A stretch of 64,000 nt of DNA from Chitinophaga sp. H8 (GCF_040567655.1 NZ_JBEXAC010000002.1:1736001-1800000), one strand, 5' to 3'. Shown: positions 8,801-20,100, counted from the first letter of the stretch. Numbers and translations are program-made. Notes: generated by a model from the sequence alone, not told the origin.

Positions 8801-9595
8801 TTATAGTTCGAATAGTTTAGTAAACCTTATACTATTTCCCACAGTGCTTTCATTGAATATATACAAATTGGAGGATGCAACTGAGCCCGGTGGTGTAGGC
8901 GCACTGGAGGAAGTGGCATGCCAGGTATATTCCATTTCATTTGTGTAAAATTCATTTGTACCTGCTTTGTAGATATAAGCCTTAAACATTACTGGTGTAG
9001 GCTGCCCATTATATTCCTGTGTGGCAGTTGAGAAGGTAGAAATGGTTACAGGTTCACTGAATTCATAAGGTTTTACATTTTTAATCCGGATGATTTCCTC
9101 AAATACCTTTGGTGTGAAATAATATTTTATCAGTACAATGTCTACCGGCGCTGTATAATTAGTAAGCGTAGGCATGAACAGGTAACTGATTTTTATTTTT
9201 CCGGCTTCTACTGCTGGTTTTTCTGGCAGGTAGTTTACTTTACCATTTGCATAAAGAAATCTGATAGGGGTGGGGCCATCTCCCTTTTTTATTTCTTTTT
9301 CCAATACCACTTTTCCAGTGCCCGTTTCTGTTATTGACAGCTTTATTTTACTGCTATTGCCATGGAATGTATAGGCATCGATAAAGTCAAAGGCACTATT
9401 GGATGAAAGTGGATAATTGGTCTTAAAGGTATCCAGTTTTATCTCCAATGTTTCGTTGCTGCCATTGTAGCCTTTTAATAAAACAGGTACCCTGTCTGCC
9501 TTGTATAAAAAATCGTCTTTCCCTTTGTTGCAGGCCGCCATTACCAAAAGGAATATACCTGTTAAGATGATGTAAAATATGTTGGTTGTCTTCAT
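8801..9595 (-). CDS. Lipoprotein partner of the TonB receptor module (copy 2)
   Basis: 264 aa. Lipoprotein signal with Cys after LLVMAA. Shares the KGYNGSNETLEIKLDT block and overall length with the following lipoprotein gene, indicating tandem duplication followed by strong divergence. No known domain recognised. Starts 34 bases after the receptor gene ends and is 14 bases from the next gene, so it is part of the receptor operon. Probably outer-membrane anchored and either a ligand-binding accessory or a lid for the receptor (inference). Confidence 0.85.
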   Translation of the reverse strand: MKTTNIFYIILTGIFLLVMAACNKGKDDFLYKADRVPVLLKGYNGSNETLEIKLDTFKTNYPLSSNSAFDFIDAYTFHGNSSKIKLSITETGTGKVVLEKEIKKGDGPTPIRFLYANGKVNYLPEKPAVEAGKIKISYLFMPTLTNYTAPVDIVLIKYYFTPKVFEEIIRIKNVKPYEFSEPVTISTFSTATQEYNGQPTPVMFKAYIYKAGTNEFYTNEMEYTWHATSSSAPTPPGSVASSNLYIFNESTVGNSIRFTKLFEL

Positions 9596-9629
9596 GACGT
9601 TACTGTTTTTAAGAGGAACCAGATAAAAA

Positions 9630-12600
9630 TTAGAAGGAATAGGAAATGGAAAAACTGAATGATGTACCTATTTTGCGGATGAAGGTGTCCTTGTCTCCAA
9701 TCCTGGTTTTAGTTTTTCCATCGGGAGATGTTTCATAATAGCCTTCTTCATATTTCTGTGAGAAGCCATATTTCCATTCGTAGATATCACTCCATTCAGT
9801 GGCTCCCGTAGAAGTAATTGCTGACAGATTCATATCTTTCCATTTATCAAGCAGTTTATACGTGTCTCCACTATTGATGTAAAAGCGGTAAGGGGTATTA
9901 AGCAGGTTGCTGATGTTCAGCTTTGCTTTCAGCTTTTTGTCTTTCAAAAAGCTATAGCTTAATTGGGCGTCCAGTTGGTCACGTGGGCGTTCATACTCTA
10001 CGATGTCCGGCGTCATGCCTGTAGTAAAGGTTTTATATCCCATGTGGTTAAAGGCCATATTGGCGCCAAAGCGGTTGCCATCATATTGTAATCCGATATT
10101 GTATAGTACCGGTACCTGTCCGTATAATGGCCTTTTTTCTTTCTGGAACACTTTGGTACGATACTCATAGCTTTTGCCGTATTTGTCATAAGCCATGCCC
10201 TTTCCTACAAACATAGCAGACTGTACTTCGGAATGCTGTAAGGTAAGGTTACCACTCAGGTAAATGTTATCGAGCAACTTCCATTCAGGATAGATAAAAC
10301 CCAGGCTTTTACGCAGGTCAAATTCCCATCCTTTTACCTTTGCCCAATTTGAGTTTTGGGTAAACACGTATACGCGCATGGTAGCATCCGGTTGCATCCG
10401 GTACAGTTCCACGGGTTTATCAAAATACTTATAGAAAAAACCTGCGGAAATCACCTCCCCTGGTTTCGGATACCATTCCAGTCGTAAGTCGTAATGGTCG
10501 ATCAGGGTAGAAAGTACACCTTCATTCCTGCGAAAAGCACCTAGAGCGGGATCATAGCGGATCATACGGGAGTTTTCGATCAGTGCTGGCCTTACCACAG
10601 ATTGTGAATAGGCTGCCCGTATGTTAAAATCTTTCAACGGGGTAGCAGTAAGGCTTGCGGAAGGCAGGTAGCGCCATGTTTTCTCTTCGGTTTCGGGATT
10701 GGCGGTAGGTGTTACGATTCTTCCGGTTTCGGGGTCTACGAATTTAAATTGTTCGCCCCGCTCTATGAGTGTGTTGATAGACCGGTCATTGGCACCACTT
10801 CTGATCCTTTCGTATTTGTAATATTCGGCCCTAATGCCCCATACCAAACGCAGCCAGCTTGTAAAGCGGTTATCCAGCATCCCATACACTGCCTGATTGG
10901 TATTCTTCCCTTCATATCCGTTCTGAGAAAAACTTGCAGGATAATACAATATATCCTTCATCGGATTTTTGAACTCCAGGAATTGCCCCCACTCCTGTAC
11001 AGGAATATGTGCATATACACTACCTGTAGTTTGTACAGTACTGATCGGTAATAAGGTCCAGTCGTATAGCCCATGGCGTTCCATATATTGGTAGCCAGCC
11101 TTAGCAATCTGCTTTTTCCCAAGTACATTGAAATGATAACTGAAAGCTCCTTCTGCTATTTTATTGGTTTCCTCATATTGGTATTGTGCCCGGTTGAAGG
11201 TTCCGCCACCTGGATTAGTAACGCCACTGGGCATGATATTATAACTGCTTCCGTTAAGCGTTTTTACCGGCATTAACCAGGCTTCTACGGCATCTTTTTC
11301 GAGGTTGCTGAGTTTGTTGCGGGCCACATTCCAATCAAAACGGAAAGCGCCAAAAGTGTGTTCGCCATTGATACGATTTTGCAGCAGGTCAATAAATTTG
11401 GGCCGGTCGTATTCCCGGATAGCAGGAAGTTCTCCATAACCAATGTCATTACCATAGCCTATGATGCGGGAAAACTGGTTGTTGAACACCCTTGAATAGA
11501 AATTGCGGGAAGTGATCTTGTGATGCTTTGACTGCCATCCCAGATTGAGCAAGGCCCCCCAGGTAGTATTGAAATTATACTGATTGGAGAAGGTGGGTTC
11601 GATTTCTGCTCCGGTAGCTACGTTGTAACGACGATTGCCGATCTTCTCCCAGTCACCCCGTTCAAAATGAGAAATGTCATCGATAGCTTGCTCATTGCGG
11701 TAACTGATAGAACCTACAAAACCCAGACGGCTATCTTTAATATGGTAGCTACGTCCCAGACTGAACTGGTAATTTTGCCCGGGCAATGCCTTATAGGTTC
11801 TGGTACCAATCCGCTCTAATCCACCTATTTTTTTGTTTTGCGCTGCAATCATCTCAGGCGTAATCGGTGTAATATCCGGGGGAGGAATATCGTAAGGTTT
11901 GATAGGATTATAGTTGTGATTCGTAAAGATCAGCAGGTCTTTGGGGAAGTGATCTCTGCTACCGTCATCAAAGCCCAGGTAGTCATTTTTGCCACGGCCA
12001 TAACCCAGGAAATCCTTTCCGGTGCTGCCGCTGGTGTACTTTCCGCCAATACCTAATGTGGTAAAGTTCTGATCAGGAATGGCAAATGTATTGATCTGCA
12101 CCAGTCCACCACCAAATCCAAAGCTCATATCAGGCGTTGATGTTTTAGACACGATCACGTTATCGATCAGGTTACTGGGAACAATATCGAACTCAAAGTC
12201 GCGCACCTGTACGTCCGTACTAGGTAATATGGCACCATCCATCATGGCCAGGTTGTAACGTTCTGCAATACCACGTATCACTACACGACGGTTGTCATTA
12301 GTACTTACCCCTGAAATGCGTTTTAATGTTTCTCCTATGTTTTTGTCGGGCAATGCTGCAATCTGTTCCCGGCTCATGCCATTGGAAATGCCTGCTTCAT
12401 TCTTTTGACGGGCATAGAGGGCATTGATGGTTTCTTTTCTGGCAGTAGAAGTCACTACCACGCCAGCCAGTGTATGTTTGGCTCTTTTGAGCGTTATATG
12501 CAATGTAGTAGTTTGATGGTCCTTTACTTCGATATCAGTAACCTGTTTAGTACCATAGCCTAAGGAAGATATTTCTGCCTGGTATATTCCCATAGGCAGC

Positions 12601-13091
12601 GAAATACTAAAAGAGCCATCTGCGCTGCTGGTGGTTCCTTTATTCCCAATGCGGATGGTGACACCTGGTATAGGATCTCCGTTTTCTTCATCAATGATTT
12701 TACCGGTGATCTTTCCAGGGGCTTTTTGAGAGCCCATAGTAGATGATTCCTGATGATCTGCCGCCTTCCTGACCAACCAGGCAGTACCTTTTCTTTCTAT
12801 GTTAAATGGGGTGTTGGAGAGCAACCCGCTTAAAATCTGCTCCACCGTTTTGTTATTGTATTCCATTGGTTTTACTGCAACACCGGTTACTTCTTCTTTA
12901 CTAAAGGCAATACTGGTGCCGGTGGTTTTACGGAGCAGGCCGAGTGCTTGCTCTAAACTGCCCTGTTCAAATTTTACAGTGTACTTTGTTTCCTGCGCCA
13001 GCATTACCATGGGCAACGATAATAATAGTAGCATCAGGGCGGGAAGGATAAATTTTTTCCTTCCAGGTTGCTTCAACCATGTCAGTAACAT
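9630..13091 (-). CDS. TonB-dependent receptor with STN domain (sigma/FecR-regulated)
   Basis: 1153 aa. Signal peptide with hydrophobic core ~14-32; STN domain (~37-108), which senses or transmits the signal to FecR; carboxypeptidase-like domain (~128-205, DPIPGVTIRIG); plug (~210-340, with VVIRGIAERYNLAMMDG and VSKTSTPDMSFGFGGG); then a long barrel ending FSFSISYSF. The architecture is that of a trans-envelope signalling transducer: ligand binding outside would be relayed through FecR to the adjacent ECF sigma factor. It is a clear paralog of the divergently encoded receptor at 17118-20483. Lacks SusD; its partners are two small lipoproteins instead. Ligand unknown. Confidence 0.93.
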   Translation of the reverse strand: MLLTWLKQPGRKKFILPALMLLLLSLPMVMLAQETKYTVKFEQGSLEQALGLLRKTTGTSIAFSKEEVTGVAVKPMEYNNKTVEQILSGLLSNTPFNIERKGTAWLVRKAADHQESSTMGSQKAPGKITGKIIDEENGDPIPGVTIRIGNKGTTSSADGSFSISLPMGIYQAEISSLGYGTKQVTDIEVKDHQTTTLHITLKRAKHTLAGVVVTSTARKETINALYARQKNEAGISNGMSREQIAALPDKNIGETLKRISGVSTNDNRRVVIRGIAERYNLAMMDGAILPSTDVQVRDFEFDIVPSNLIDNVIVSKTSTPDMSFGFGGGLVQINTFAIPDQNFTTLGIGGKYTSGSTGKDFLGYGRGKNDYLGFDDGSRDHFPKDLLIFTNHNYNPIKPYDIPPPDITPITPEMIAAQNKKIGGLERIGTRTYKALPGQNYQFSLGRSYHIKDSRLGFVGSISYRNEQAIDDISHFERGDWEKIGNRRYNVATGAEIEPTFSNQYNFNTTWGALLNLGWQSKHHKITSRNFYSRVFNNQFSRIIGYGNDIGYGELPAIREYDRPKFIDLLQNRINGEHTFGAFRFDWNVARNKLSNLEKDAVEAWLMPVKTLNGSSYNIMPSGVTNPGGGTFNRAQYQYEETNKIAEGAFSYHFNVLGKKQIAKAGYQYMERHGLYDWTLLPISTVQTTGSVYAHIPVQEWGQFLEFKNPMKDILYYPASFSQNGYEGKNTNQAVYGMLDNRFTSWLRLVWGIRAEYYKYERIRSGANDRSINTLIERGEQFKFVDPETGRIVTPTANPETEEKTWRYLPSASLTATPLKDFNIRAAYSQSVVRPALIENSRMIRYDPALGAFRRNEGVLSTLIDHYDLRLEWYPKPGEVISAGFFYKYFDKPVELYRMQPDATMRVYVFTQNSNWAKVKGWEFDLRKSLGFIYPEWKLLDNIYLSGNLTLQHSEVQSAMFVGKGMAYDKYGKSYEYRTKVFQKEKRPLYGQVPVLYNIGLQYDGNRFGANMAFNHMGYKTFTTGMTPDIVEYERPRDQLDAQLSYSFLKDKKLKAKLNISNLLNTPYRFYINSGDTYKLLDKWKDMNLSAITSTGATEWSDIYEWKYGFSQKYEEGYYETSPDGKTKTRIGDKDTFIRKIGTSFSFSISYSF

Positions 13092-13191
13092 AACTTTGTT
13101 TTTTCTTTTTTTATTTTAACGAATGAAAAAATGGCATTGGCCCTGTTCACAGCAGGGCTTCTGCTTTTATAGTGGTGAATAAATCCCTGGT

Positions 13192-14178
13192 TCAGTAAAT
13201 CTCTATTTCGGTAGGTGTGAGCATCCGCAACCGGTGTCCGGTTAGGCTGCAAAACACTTCCACAATTTCACGGGCTGATTGCTGCTTATTAAAGTTGACA
13301 CTGACATTCGTTTGTAGTTGGCGCTGATCCAGCCGGGTACTAAGGATTACATTGTATTGATTTTGCAGCAATACCGCCAGATCATTGAACCGGACATTTT
13401 CATAATCCCATTCTCCTTTTGTCCAGGCAGTAAGGCTTTCTGCAGGTACCACGTTGAGAATGGTATAATCCTTTCCAGCTTTATTGTAATGGATGGCTTG
13501 CGCCTTGGTAAGGATATCCAATGTACTACCTGGTTTACTAACCTGTACCTTGCCTGATACAACGGTGATCTGAACATCTTCTCCCTGATCGTAGCTGCTG
13601 ATATTGAACTGTGTGCCCAATACCATGGTAGCCAGACTATCAGTGGTGTATACAGTAAAAGGATGTTGATCGTCATGGGTTACGGTAAACAATGCTTCGC
13701 CTGAAAGGTGTAATTGACGGTGGCCGACAAAGTCCGGATGATAACGCAAGGTAGAATTGGCGTTTAGTAACACAACCGAACTATCAGGTAAGATCACCTT
13801 TTTGATTTCTCCTTTGCGGGTGGTCAGTTCCTTAAACACTACCGCTCTTTGTGAAGGATCACCTATATTACGAATGAAGCCTGTACGCCAGATGCCAAGC
13901 CCTGCGGCAAGCAGGATGCCTGTCCACAAGGCAGCCGCCCGCCAGCCGGACAGTAATCCTGATAATTTATTGTGCTTAACAGGGAGGCTGGCCTTATCCT
14001 GCAGGCGGTGAATATTCTCCAGCAAACGGGCTGCTTCCGCCGCGCTTAACGGGAGATCTGCTTTATGCAGGTTGCCTCCTTTTTCAAACCATTCTTCCAT
14101 GATGGTTCGTTCCTGTGGGGTACAGGTGCCGGCTATATAGCGGTCTAACAGTTCTCTGAAGCGTTCTTCTGTTTGCAT
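13192..14178 (-). CDS. FecR-type anti-sigma factor
   Basis: 328 aa. N-terminal cytoplasmic anti-sigma region with the usual ERFRELLDRYIAGTCTPQE start, one membrane helix (~85-105, WTGILLAAGLGIW), a periplasmic FecR domain (~120-215, with VILPDSSVVLLNANSTLRY and LSGEALFTV) and a C-terminal STN-like DUF4974 segment (~255-325). Holds the ECF sigma factor inactive until the receptor's STN domain signals. Lies between sigma factor and receptor in one operon, 100 bases before the receptor gene. Confidence 0.95.
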   Translation of the reverse strand: MQTEERFRELLDRYIAGTCTPQERTIMEEWFEKGGNLHKADLPLSAAEAARLLENIHRLQDKASLPVKHNKLSGLLSGWRAAALWTGILLAAGLGIWRTGFIRNIGDPSQRAVVFKELTTRKGEIKKVILPDSSVVLLNANSTLRYHPDFVGHRQLHLSGEALFTVTHDDQHPFTVYTTDSLATMVLGTQFNISSYDQGEDVQITVVSGKVQVSKPGSTLDILTKAQAIHYNKAGKDYTILNVVPAESLTAWTKGEWDYENVRFNDLAVLLQNQYNVILSTRLDQRQLQTNVSVNFNKQQSAREIVEVFCSLTGHRLRMLTPTEIEIY

Positions 14179-14309
14179 AGCTTTTTTTCTTTGTAAAAGG
14201 TATCGCCATGAATATAGTTGGTAACACTCTTTATAGGATAGAGCCTGAAAACGAAAAGCGGACTACTCCGGAAAATGGAGTTAATAATTTGGTAATATTG
14301 GCAAGAAGA

Positions 14310-14933
14310 TCAGATGACGGGTAATAAGGCAATGATGAGCCAGATAATGGAAAGTGTAAAGAACAGGAAGGTTAACCGGGATACGGTTTGGCGAAGACGT
14401 TTACGCACCTTGGCAAGATGATTTTTAACCGTGTTGGGAGAAATCAATAATAATGCAGCAATTTCGGTTACGCTCATACCCGCTTCCTGGTGCAGCTGAT
14501 ATACCTTCTTCATTTGTTCAGGCAATCCGTCAATTTCACCAGCTACAGAGGATGCTATGGTACGGATGGCAGATGCGGAATACGTTTCCTGGAAAACCCG
14601 CAGCATGTGCTGTCCATCTATCAGCTCCTGCCACAATTCCAGGCTTTCCGGCCTAGCCGCATTTCTTTTTATATACCGGAATGTTCTGTTACGGGCTACA
14701 CTGTATAAGTAATTGAAAAGAGAACTTTCAATGTTAATAGTGGCTCTCTTATCCCACAAATCCATAAAAACTTCCTGGGTAATATCTCCTGCATCGGCCC
14801 GGCTATGGATATGTTTGTATACCATCGCAAAAACCGGAGCAGCATACAGGTGATAGATCTGGTCAAAAGCGGTGCGGTCGCCCTGCTTTACCAATTGCCA
14901 TAATGCAGTGTGATCCTGGATGCCTGATACCAT
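14310..14933 (-). CDS. ECF sigma factor with a C-terminal hydrophobic tail
   Basis: 207 aa. Region 2 (~25-95, with ITQEVFMDLWDKRATI) recognises the -10 element; region 4 (~130-185) ends in a helix-turn-helix with LLLISPNTVKNHLAKVRKRL. After it comes a strongly hydrophobic tail, RLTFLFFTLSIIWLIIALL, long enough to span a membrane. That could tether the factor near its FecR. It is the first gene of the minus-strand operon and is transcribed away from a second sigma gene 154 bases off. A perfect TATATTTG -7 element lies 24-31 bases before the start. Confidence 0.93.
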   Translation of the reverse strand: MVSGIQDHTALWQLVKQGDRTAFDQIYHLYAAPVFAMVYKHIHSRADAGDITQEVFMDLWDKRATINIESSLFNYLYSVARNRTFRYIKRNAARPESLELWQELIDGQHMLRVFQETYSASAIRTIASSVAGEIDGLPEQMKKVYQLHQEAGMSVTEIAALLLISPNTVKNHLAKVRKRLRQTVSRLTFLFFTLSIIWLIIALLPVI

Positions 14934-14956
14934 GTACTAATTTGTCCTATGCGGCA

Positions 14957-14964
14957 CAAATATA
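14957..14964 (-). promoter_or_regulatory. -7 element of the minus-strand sigma operon
   Basis: Reads TATATTTG on the minus strand, an exact TAnnTTTG match to the Bacteroidota housekeeping -7 consensus, with its last base 23 bases before the ATG at 14933. No good -33 element is seen, which suggests an activated or weak promoter. Confidence 0.55.
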
Positions 14965-15057
14965 GTCTTGCAATATTATCATAAAGTTAACGACTACATG
15001 AGGGATTAATTAATAAAAACTTAATGGGATATTCTGTAGTGCCTGAAATCTTACTGA

Positions 15058-15065
15058 TAATTTTG
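15058..15065 (+). promoter_or_regulatory. -7 element of the plus-strand sigma operon
   Basis: TAATTTTG, an exact TAnnTTTG match, ends 22 bases before the GTG start at 15088. Together with the minus-strand element at 14957 it makes this a shared divergent promoter region. Confidence 0.55.
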
Positions 15066-15087
15066 GCCCTACAAAAGGCACAAAATA

Positions 15088-15663
15088 GTGGATACCAGCA
15101 ATACAGCACATGACCGGTTAACAGCAGCAACTCAACACGAGGATGCGGTTACATTCGATCAGGTATATACCCACCATTGGAAACCTTTGTACCGGACAGC
15201 TTTTCGCATCTTAAAGGATGAACAGGCTGCCGAAGACATCGTACAGGATACCTTCGTGCGCCTTTGGGAAAAATGGGACACCATATTGCATATCAATATC
15301 AGGGGCTGGCTGTTCACCACCTCCTACCACCTGGTACTCAAAAAACTGAAACAACTACAGGCAAGCGAAAGCCTTGAACATGCCAATTTTCCCGAACCGC
15401 TTGCCGGAGAAGCTGATGAGCTGATCAGGACAAGACAACTACAGCTACAGCTTGAAACCTGTGTAAATAACCTGCCCGAACAGTGCCGCAGGGTATACCT
15501 CATGAGCAAACGGGAAGAGTTTTCCATTAAACGCATTGCTATGGAACTTGGCATTTCTCCCAAAACCGTAGAGTACCACGTTTCTACAGCATTCAAGCGC
15601 ATACGCCAGGGTATCGGCAGGTCAACCTTACTGCTGTGGCTCTGCTGCAATCTTTTCTTTTAG
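15088..15663 (+). CDS. ECF sigma factor, head of the divergent module
   Basis: 191 aa from a GTG start; no in-frame ATG exists before region 2. Region 2 includes QAAEDIVQDTFVRLWEKWD; region 4 includes ELGISPKTVEYHVSTAFKRI. The C-terminus is a short hydrophobic tail (STLLLWLCCNLFF) like that of its divergent neighbour. Directs transcription of its target receptor operon when released by the FecR encoded 130 bases downstream. Confidence 0.93.
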   Translation: MDTSNTAHDRLTAATQHEDAVTFDQVYTHHWKPLYRTAFRILKDEQAAEDIVQDTFVRLWEKWDTILHINIRGWLFTTSYHLVLKKLKQLQASESLEHANFPEPLAGEADELIRTRQLQLQLETCVNNLPEQCRRVYLMSKREEFSIKRIAMELGISPKTVEYHVSTAFKRIRQGIGRSTLLLWLCCNLFF

Positions 15664-15793
15664 CTACTACATCCCCATTTAAACTTTTTTCAAAAAAAGT
15701 TACCCCACCACCTAGGGATACCCCCTGTTTTTGGATTGTATATATAGAGGGGAATACACCATCCCACACAAAATGGACAAAAGACATTGAAAG

Positions 15794-16957
15794 ATGGACA
15801 ATGATATATTTAGAAAACTGTTGGAGAAACACGCCAGCGGACAAACATTAAGTCCCGAAGAAGCAGTGCAGCTCAGGCAGGCATATGATCAACTCCTGAA
15901 GGAAGAACTTACGGCAACAGTCGAGGAGCCATCACCTGGTAAGGACGAACAACGTGGTATTGCCATACGCCAACGGATAAATCAAAGCATAGCAGACCGT
16001 CGCACAAAGCGTTTTCGCTTTGACCATATCAGGCGCATTGCCGCTGTCCTTTTATTAGGATTTACCTTGTTGGCCGCTACCTATTGGCTTTGGACAGCTA
16101 AGATGAATAACAATGACCAGCTTGCAAAGCAGGAAGACATTCTGCCCGGCGAGAACAAAGCCCGCCTCACATTGGCAGATGGGTCAGTTATTTCTCTGAA
16201 TGATGCGCAGAAAGGCACCATCGCTACCCAGGGTGGGGTACATATCGAAAAGGATGCGGATGATAATATCCGTTATAACGCTGGCGGAAATCCGAAAGTA
16301 ATGCCTTCGGCAGCCAATACTATTGCTACACCTAATGGAGGACAATACCGGGTAACCTTGCCGGACGGATCAATAGCTATGCTTAATGCTGCCTCCTCCC
16401 TGAGTTATCCCGTACAATTTTCAGATAAGGAACGCCGGGTAAAAATGACGGGCGAGGTTTATTTTGAAATCGAAAAAATGCCCATGCCGGGCGGAAAAGG
16501 GAATGTTCCTTTTTTTGTGGAAACTGCCGAACAGGAAGTTCAGGTGTTGGGTACACATTTTAATATCAATGCCTATGATAACGAAATCGCTATCAGGACA
16601 ACACTGGTGGAGGGTAGTGTGAAGATAAAATCAAACGATGGACAGTCTGCATTGCTAAAGCCAGGCCAACAGGCGGTACTGGCAAAACAACTGATCGTAC
16701 AACAGGCAGACATCGAACAACAGTTGGCGTGGGTAAACAGTGATTTTGTTTTTAGGGGCGAAACACTTGAAACTATACTGCGACAGGTGGCGCGCTGGTA
16801 TGATATAGAAGTGGAATATCCACCGCATATCGGCAAGATGCGCTTTAACGGTATGGTGTCCCGCTCACAGCCACTGTCCGCTATCGTAAAAATGATACAG
16901 TCCACCAAAAAAGCTACCGTAACTGTTAAAAAAAGGAGGTTTATCGTGACAGATTGA
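15794..16957 (+). CDS. FecR-type anti-sigma factor
   Basis: 387 aa. Cytoplasmic N-terminus, one membrane helix (~81-99, IAAVLLLGFTLLAATYWLW), then a long periplasmic part with two FecR-like blocks: ARLTLADGSVISLNDAQKG and, after ANTIATPNGGQYRV, TLPDGSIAMLNAASSLSYP. The ATPNGGQY motif is usual in Bacteroidota FecR proteins. C-terminal DUF4974 domain (~315-385). Partner of the sigma factor just upstream and of the STN receptor downstream. Confidence 0.95.
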   Translation: MDNDIFRKLLEKHASGQTLSPEEAVQLRQAYDQLLKEELTATVEEPSPGKDEQRGIAIRQRINQSIADRRTKRFRFDHIRRIAAVLLLGFTLLAATYWLWTAKMNNNDQLAKQEDILPGENKARLTLADGSVISLNDAQKGTIATQGGVHIEKDADDNIRYNAGGNPKVMPSAANTIATPNGGQYRVTLPDGSIAMLNAASSLSYPVQFSDKERRVKMTGEVYFEIEKMPMPGGKGNVPFFVETAEQEVQVLGTHFNINAYDNEIAIRTTLVEGSVKIKSNDGQSALLKPGQQAVLAKQLIVQQADIEQQLAWVNSDFVFRGETLETILRQVARWYDIEVEYPPHIGKMRFNGMVSRSQPLSAIVKMIQSTKKATVTVKKRRFIVTD

Positions 16958-17117
16958 TACAAATTAAACATAGATACTGTAATCCGGTATAAAACAAAGG
17001 ATAAGCTATAAACAAAATAGCCAAAGGTGGTGGAACACCTTTGGCCGGATCGTTAAATGTTTATCGAGGACACTGCGACAACAATAATCATCAATATAAT
17101 TTAACACTAACAAAAGT

Positions 17118-20100
17118 ATGAACTTTTCTCAATGCATGCGTGCTATGAAGATCACCATGTTGTTACTTACCTGCTTTCTGGTACAGGTCAACGCCCATAC
17201 CTTTGCCCAGCGCATCAGTATAAACAGGCAGAACAGTACCATTCATGCAGTACTGGAGGATATCAGGAAACAGGCGAAGTATGACTTTTTTTACGATATG
17301 GACTTGTTCAACAGGGCCCAACCTGTCAGCATACGGGTTATGGATGCAACCATAGAACAGGTACTTAATACCCTTTTTAAGGGTCAACCTTACAGCTATA
17401 CCATCGATAACAAGCTGGTGGTCATTACCGGATCTAATACACCGGTAGCTGTAAACATTGCACCCCAGACCGTCCGCCAGCAGTCCGGCCGCATCGGAGG
17501 TAAAGTACTGGACGACCGGGGGCAGCCACTTCCCGGAGCCTCTGTAAAGATTGTGCAGAACAACCAGGCGGTACAAAGCAGTGTAGACGGTAGCTACTAC
17601 TTCAGCATAGCACCAGGCAATTATACCGTAGAAGTTACCTATCTCTCTTTCCAGACCAAGCGCATTACGCAGGTAGAAGTGAAAGCCGGTCAGCTGACCA
17701 GTCTCAATATCGTTTTGGTGCCATCGACCAAAACGCTCGGTCAGGTAGTGGTGACCGGTAGCTACAAGAAAGAGAGTGTGGCGGGACTATATGCAATACA
17801 GAAGAATGCGGCTTCCGTTACCGACGGTATCTCCGCCGAACAGATTGCCCGCACACCCGATAATGACATGGGACAGGTGTTAAAGCGCGTTACAGGCCTG
17901 ACTACAGTAAACAACCGGAATGTGGTGGTACGTGGTATGTCAGATCGCTATAACCAGGCAATGCTGGATGGCATAGTAATCCCAAGTACCTCACAGAATA
18001 AGCGTGATTTTTCCTTTGAAATTATCCCTACTGAAATGGTGAGTTCCGTGGTAGTCAATAAAACAGCCACGCCAGATGTGTCTGCTGAATTTTCGGGTGG
18101 ACAGGTTTCGGTGAATACAATCGATATTCCTGAAAAGAATTTTACAACCATCCAATACGGTATAGGAGGCAATTTGCAAGCTATCGGCAAAGACTTCTAT
18201 CGGCTGGGAGAGCGGCATACCAGCGAGTATTTCGGCTTCTTTGATCAATCATCCAAAATGCCGGAGGGTATAAAGTCCTGGCAATGGAACAATCGAGCAT
18301 CTCAATTGGATGCACCTCCTGGTTATAATCTGACCGATCCTGAATTGAACGGTACGCCGCTCAATCCAATAGAATTTGGTGATGGGGTAAAATACAATGA
18401 TCTGGATGCGATTGCGCAATCCAAAAGGCTAAATAGCGATGCCTTGAAAACCTATAAATACAAAACCTCTCCTAATCAGAATATGCGTTTATCACTTGGA
18501 CGTATCTATGAATTAGGAAATGGGAGCCGCTTGGGGTTTGCTGCTTCTGCCAATTTCAGAAATGAGCAGAATATAGTGTCTTTTAATAACCTGAGATCTT
18601 CTACCAAAGGCAGTTACCTGGATAGTACTGGTATTGGTGATAAAGGAGAAGGAACATCCTACCGGTTTAACAGTAGCGGAGGACTGGTGGCGAATATGGG
18701 ATGGCAGGGTAAGGGATTTAAGATTGCCCTGAAGAATATGTATGCGCGTACTTACAGCGACAATTATAGTGAGTCGATTCAAAAACCGCATGATGATTCT
18801 GATCCTATAGCCACTAAACTTATTTATCAATTGCCGGAAGCCATGTCCTTGCAGCAGCATCAATTGATCGGTACCTATCAATTGCCCTGGAAGATAAAAG
18901 CCGAAGGGATGTTTACCGTCAACAAAATCAAACAACAGATTTTGGATGAACGCCGGCTTTCTTATCGGTTAACCACCATAATTGCAGGCCAGCCTTATTT
19001 TCAAACACCGGGTTTAATGAACCATAGAGCAGCATCTGTGAAGGATGGTTTCAAGGACTGGCGCATGTGGACACGCATTGATGAAACGGATTACAACTGG
19101 AGCGCAGCATTTTCCCGCAAATTTGGAGAAGAAAAACCGGTATCTACACTGGTCAGATTTGGATATCAGGCCTCGTCCAAAAGAAGATCTTTGAATTTAT
19201 ACAAAATGGTGCCCTGGACAAGATCCTGGGCAGTTGGTACCACCAATCAATTAGCCCCCGCGATAGAAATAAGCTATGATCAGTTGTTATCGCCCGAAAA
19301 TATCGGAAATGGTGATGGTCAGGCCTATTACTATGCAGATGGGCTGGGAGGACGGTTTTATGATGGCAGGATGACATCACATGCCTTATATCTGATGGCC
19401 GATCAAAAACTTTGGAATAAACTCCGGTTGGTATATGGTGTTCGTGCCGAATATTTTGGTTTAAACTCTAATCAGGAAGACCTATACAAACGAGCCTACC
19501 AGGATGAACCAGACCCCGATGATGTACAAAAACATCGGTTTGGAGTCATAGAAAATAGCTGGCGCTTCCTGCCTTCTATTAATGCAACTTATAGTGTAAC
19601 GCCGGAGTTTAATATCAGAGGCAGTTATTCGAAAACCGTCATACGTCCTGATTTCAGGGAGGTAGGTATGTTTGCAATGTATGATTTTGAATTAGACGGT
19701 TATGTGTACGGTGAGCATGTGCAATCTACATTGATCGATAATATGGATGTGCGGCTGGAATGGTATCCGTCACCCGGTGAGATTATCTCATTAACGGGGT
19801 ATTATAAGAAACTGGATAAACCTATCGAATTAGTGCATTCTGGCGGCTCCGATTACACGTTTGCCAATATGGAGAATGCAAAAAACCTGGGATTGGAACT
19901 GGAGATCCGGAAAGATTTTACATTTCTATCTAATCGGGATTGGGCCAAAAATCTGTTCATACATGCCAATGGAACACTGCTCAAATCTGAAGTCAATGTA
20001 TTAAGTCATTGGCAATGGATCAATAATCCTGAAACACAGGTGGCCGAACGAGTGCAGTCCCGCTATCCTAACCAGGACCGGCCACTGATAGGTCAATCTC

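Noticed and set aside
10749..11276. Plus-strand open frames of 67-100 codons inside the minus-strand TonB receptor (and similar ones inside other receptors)
   Set aside because: Antisense shadows of a long gene with conserved domains; composition is not protein-like.
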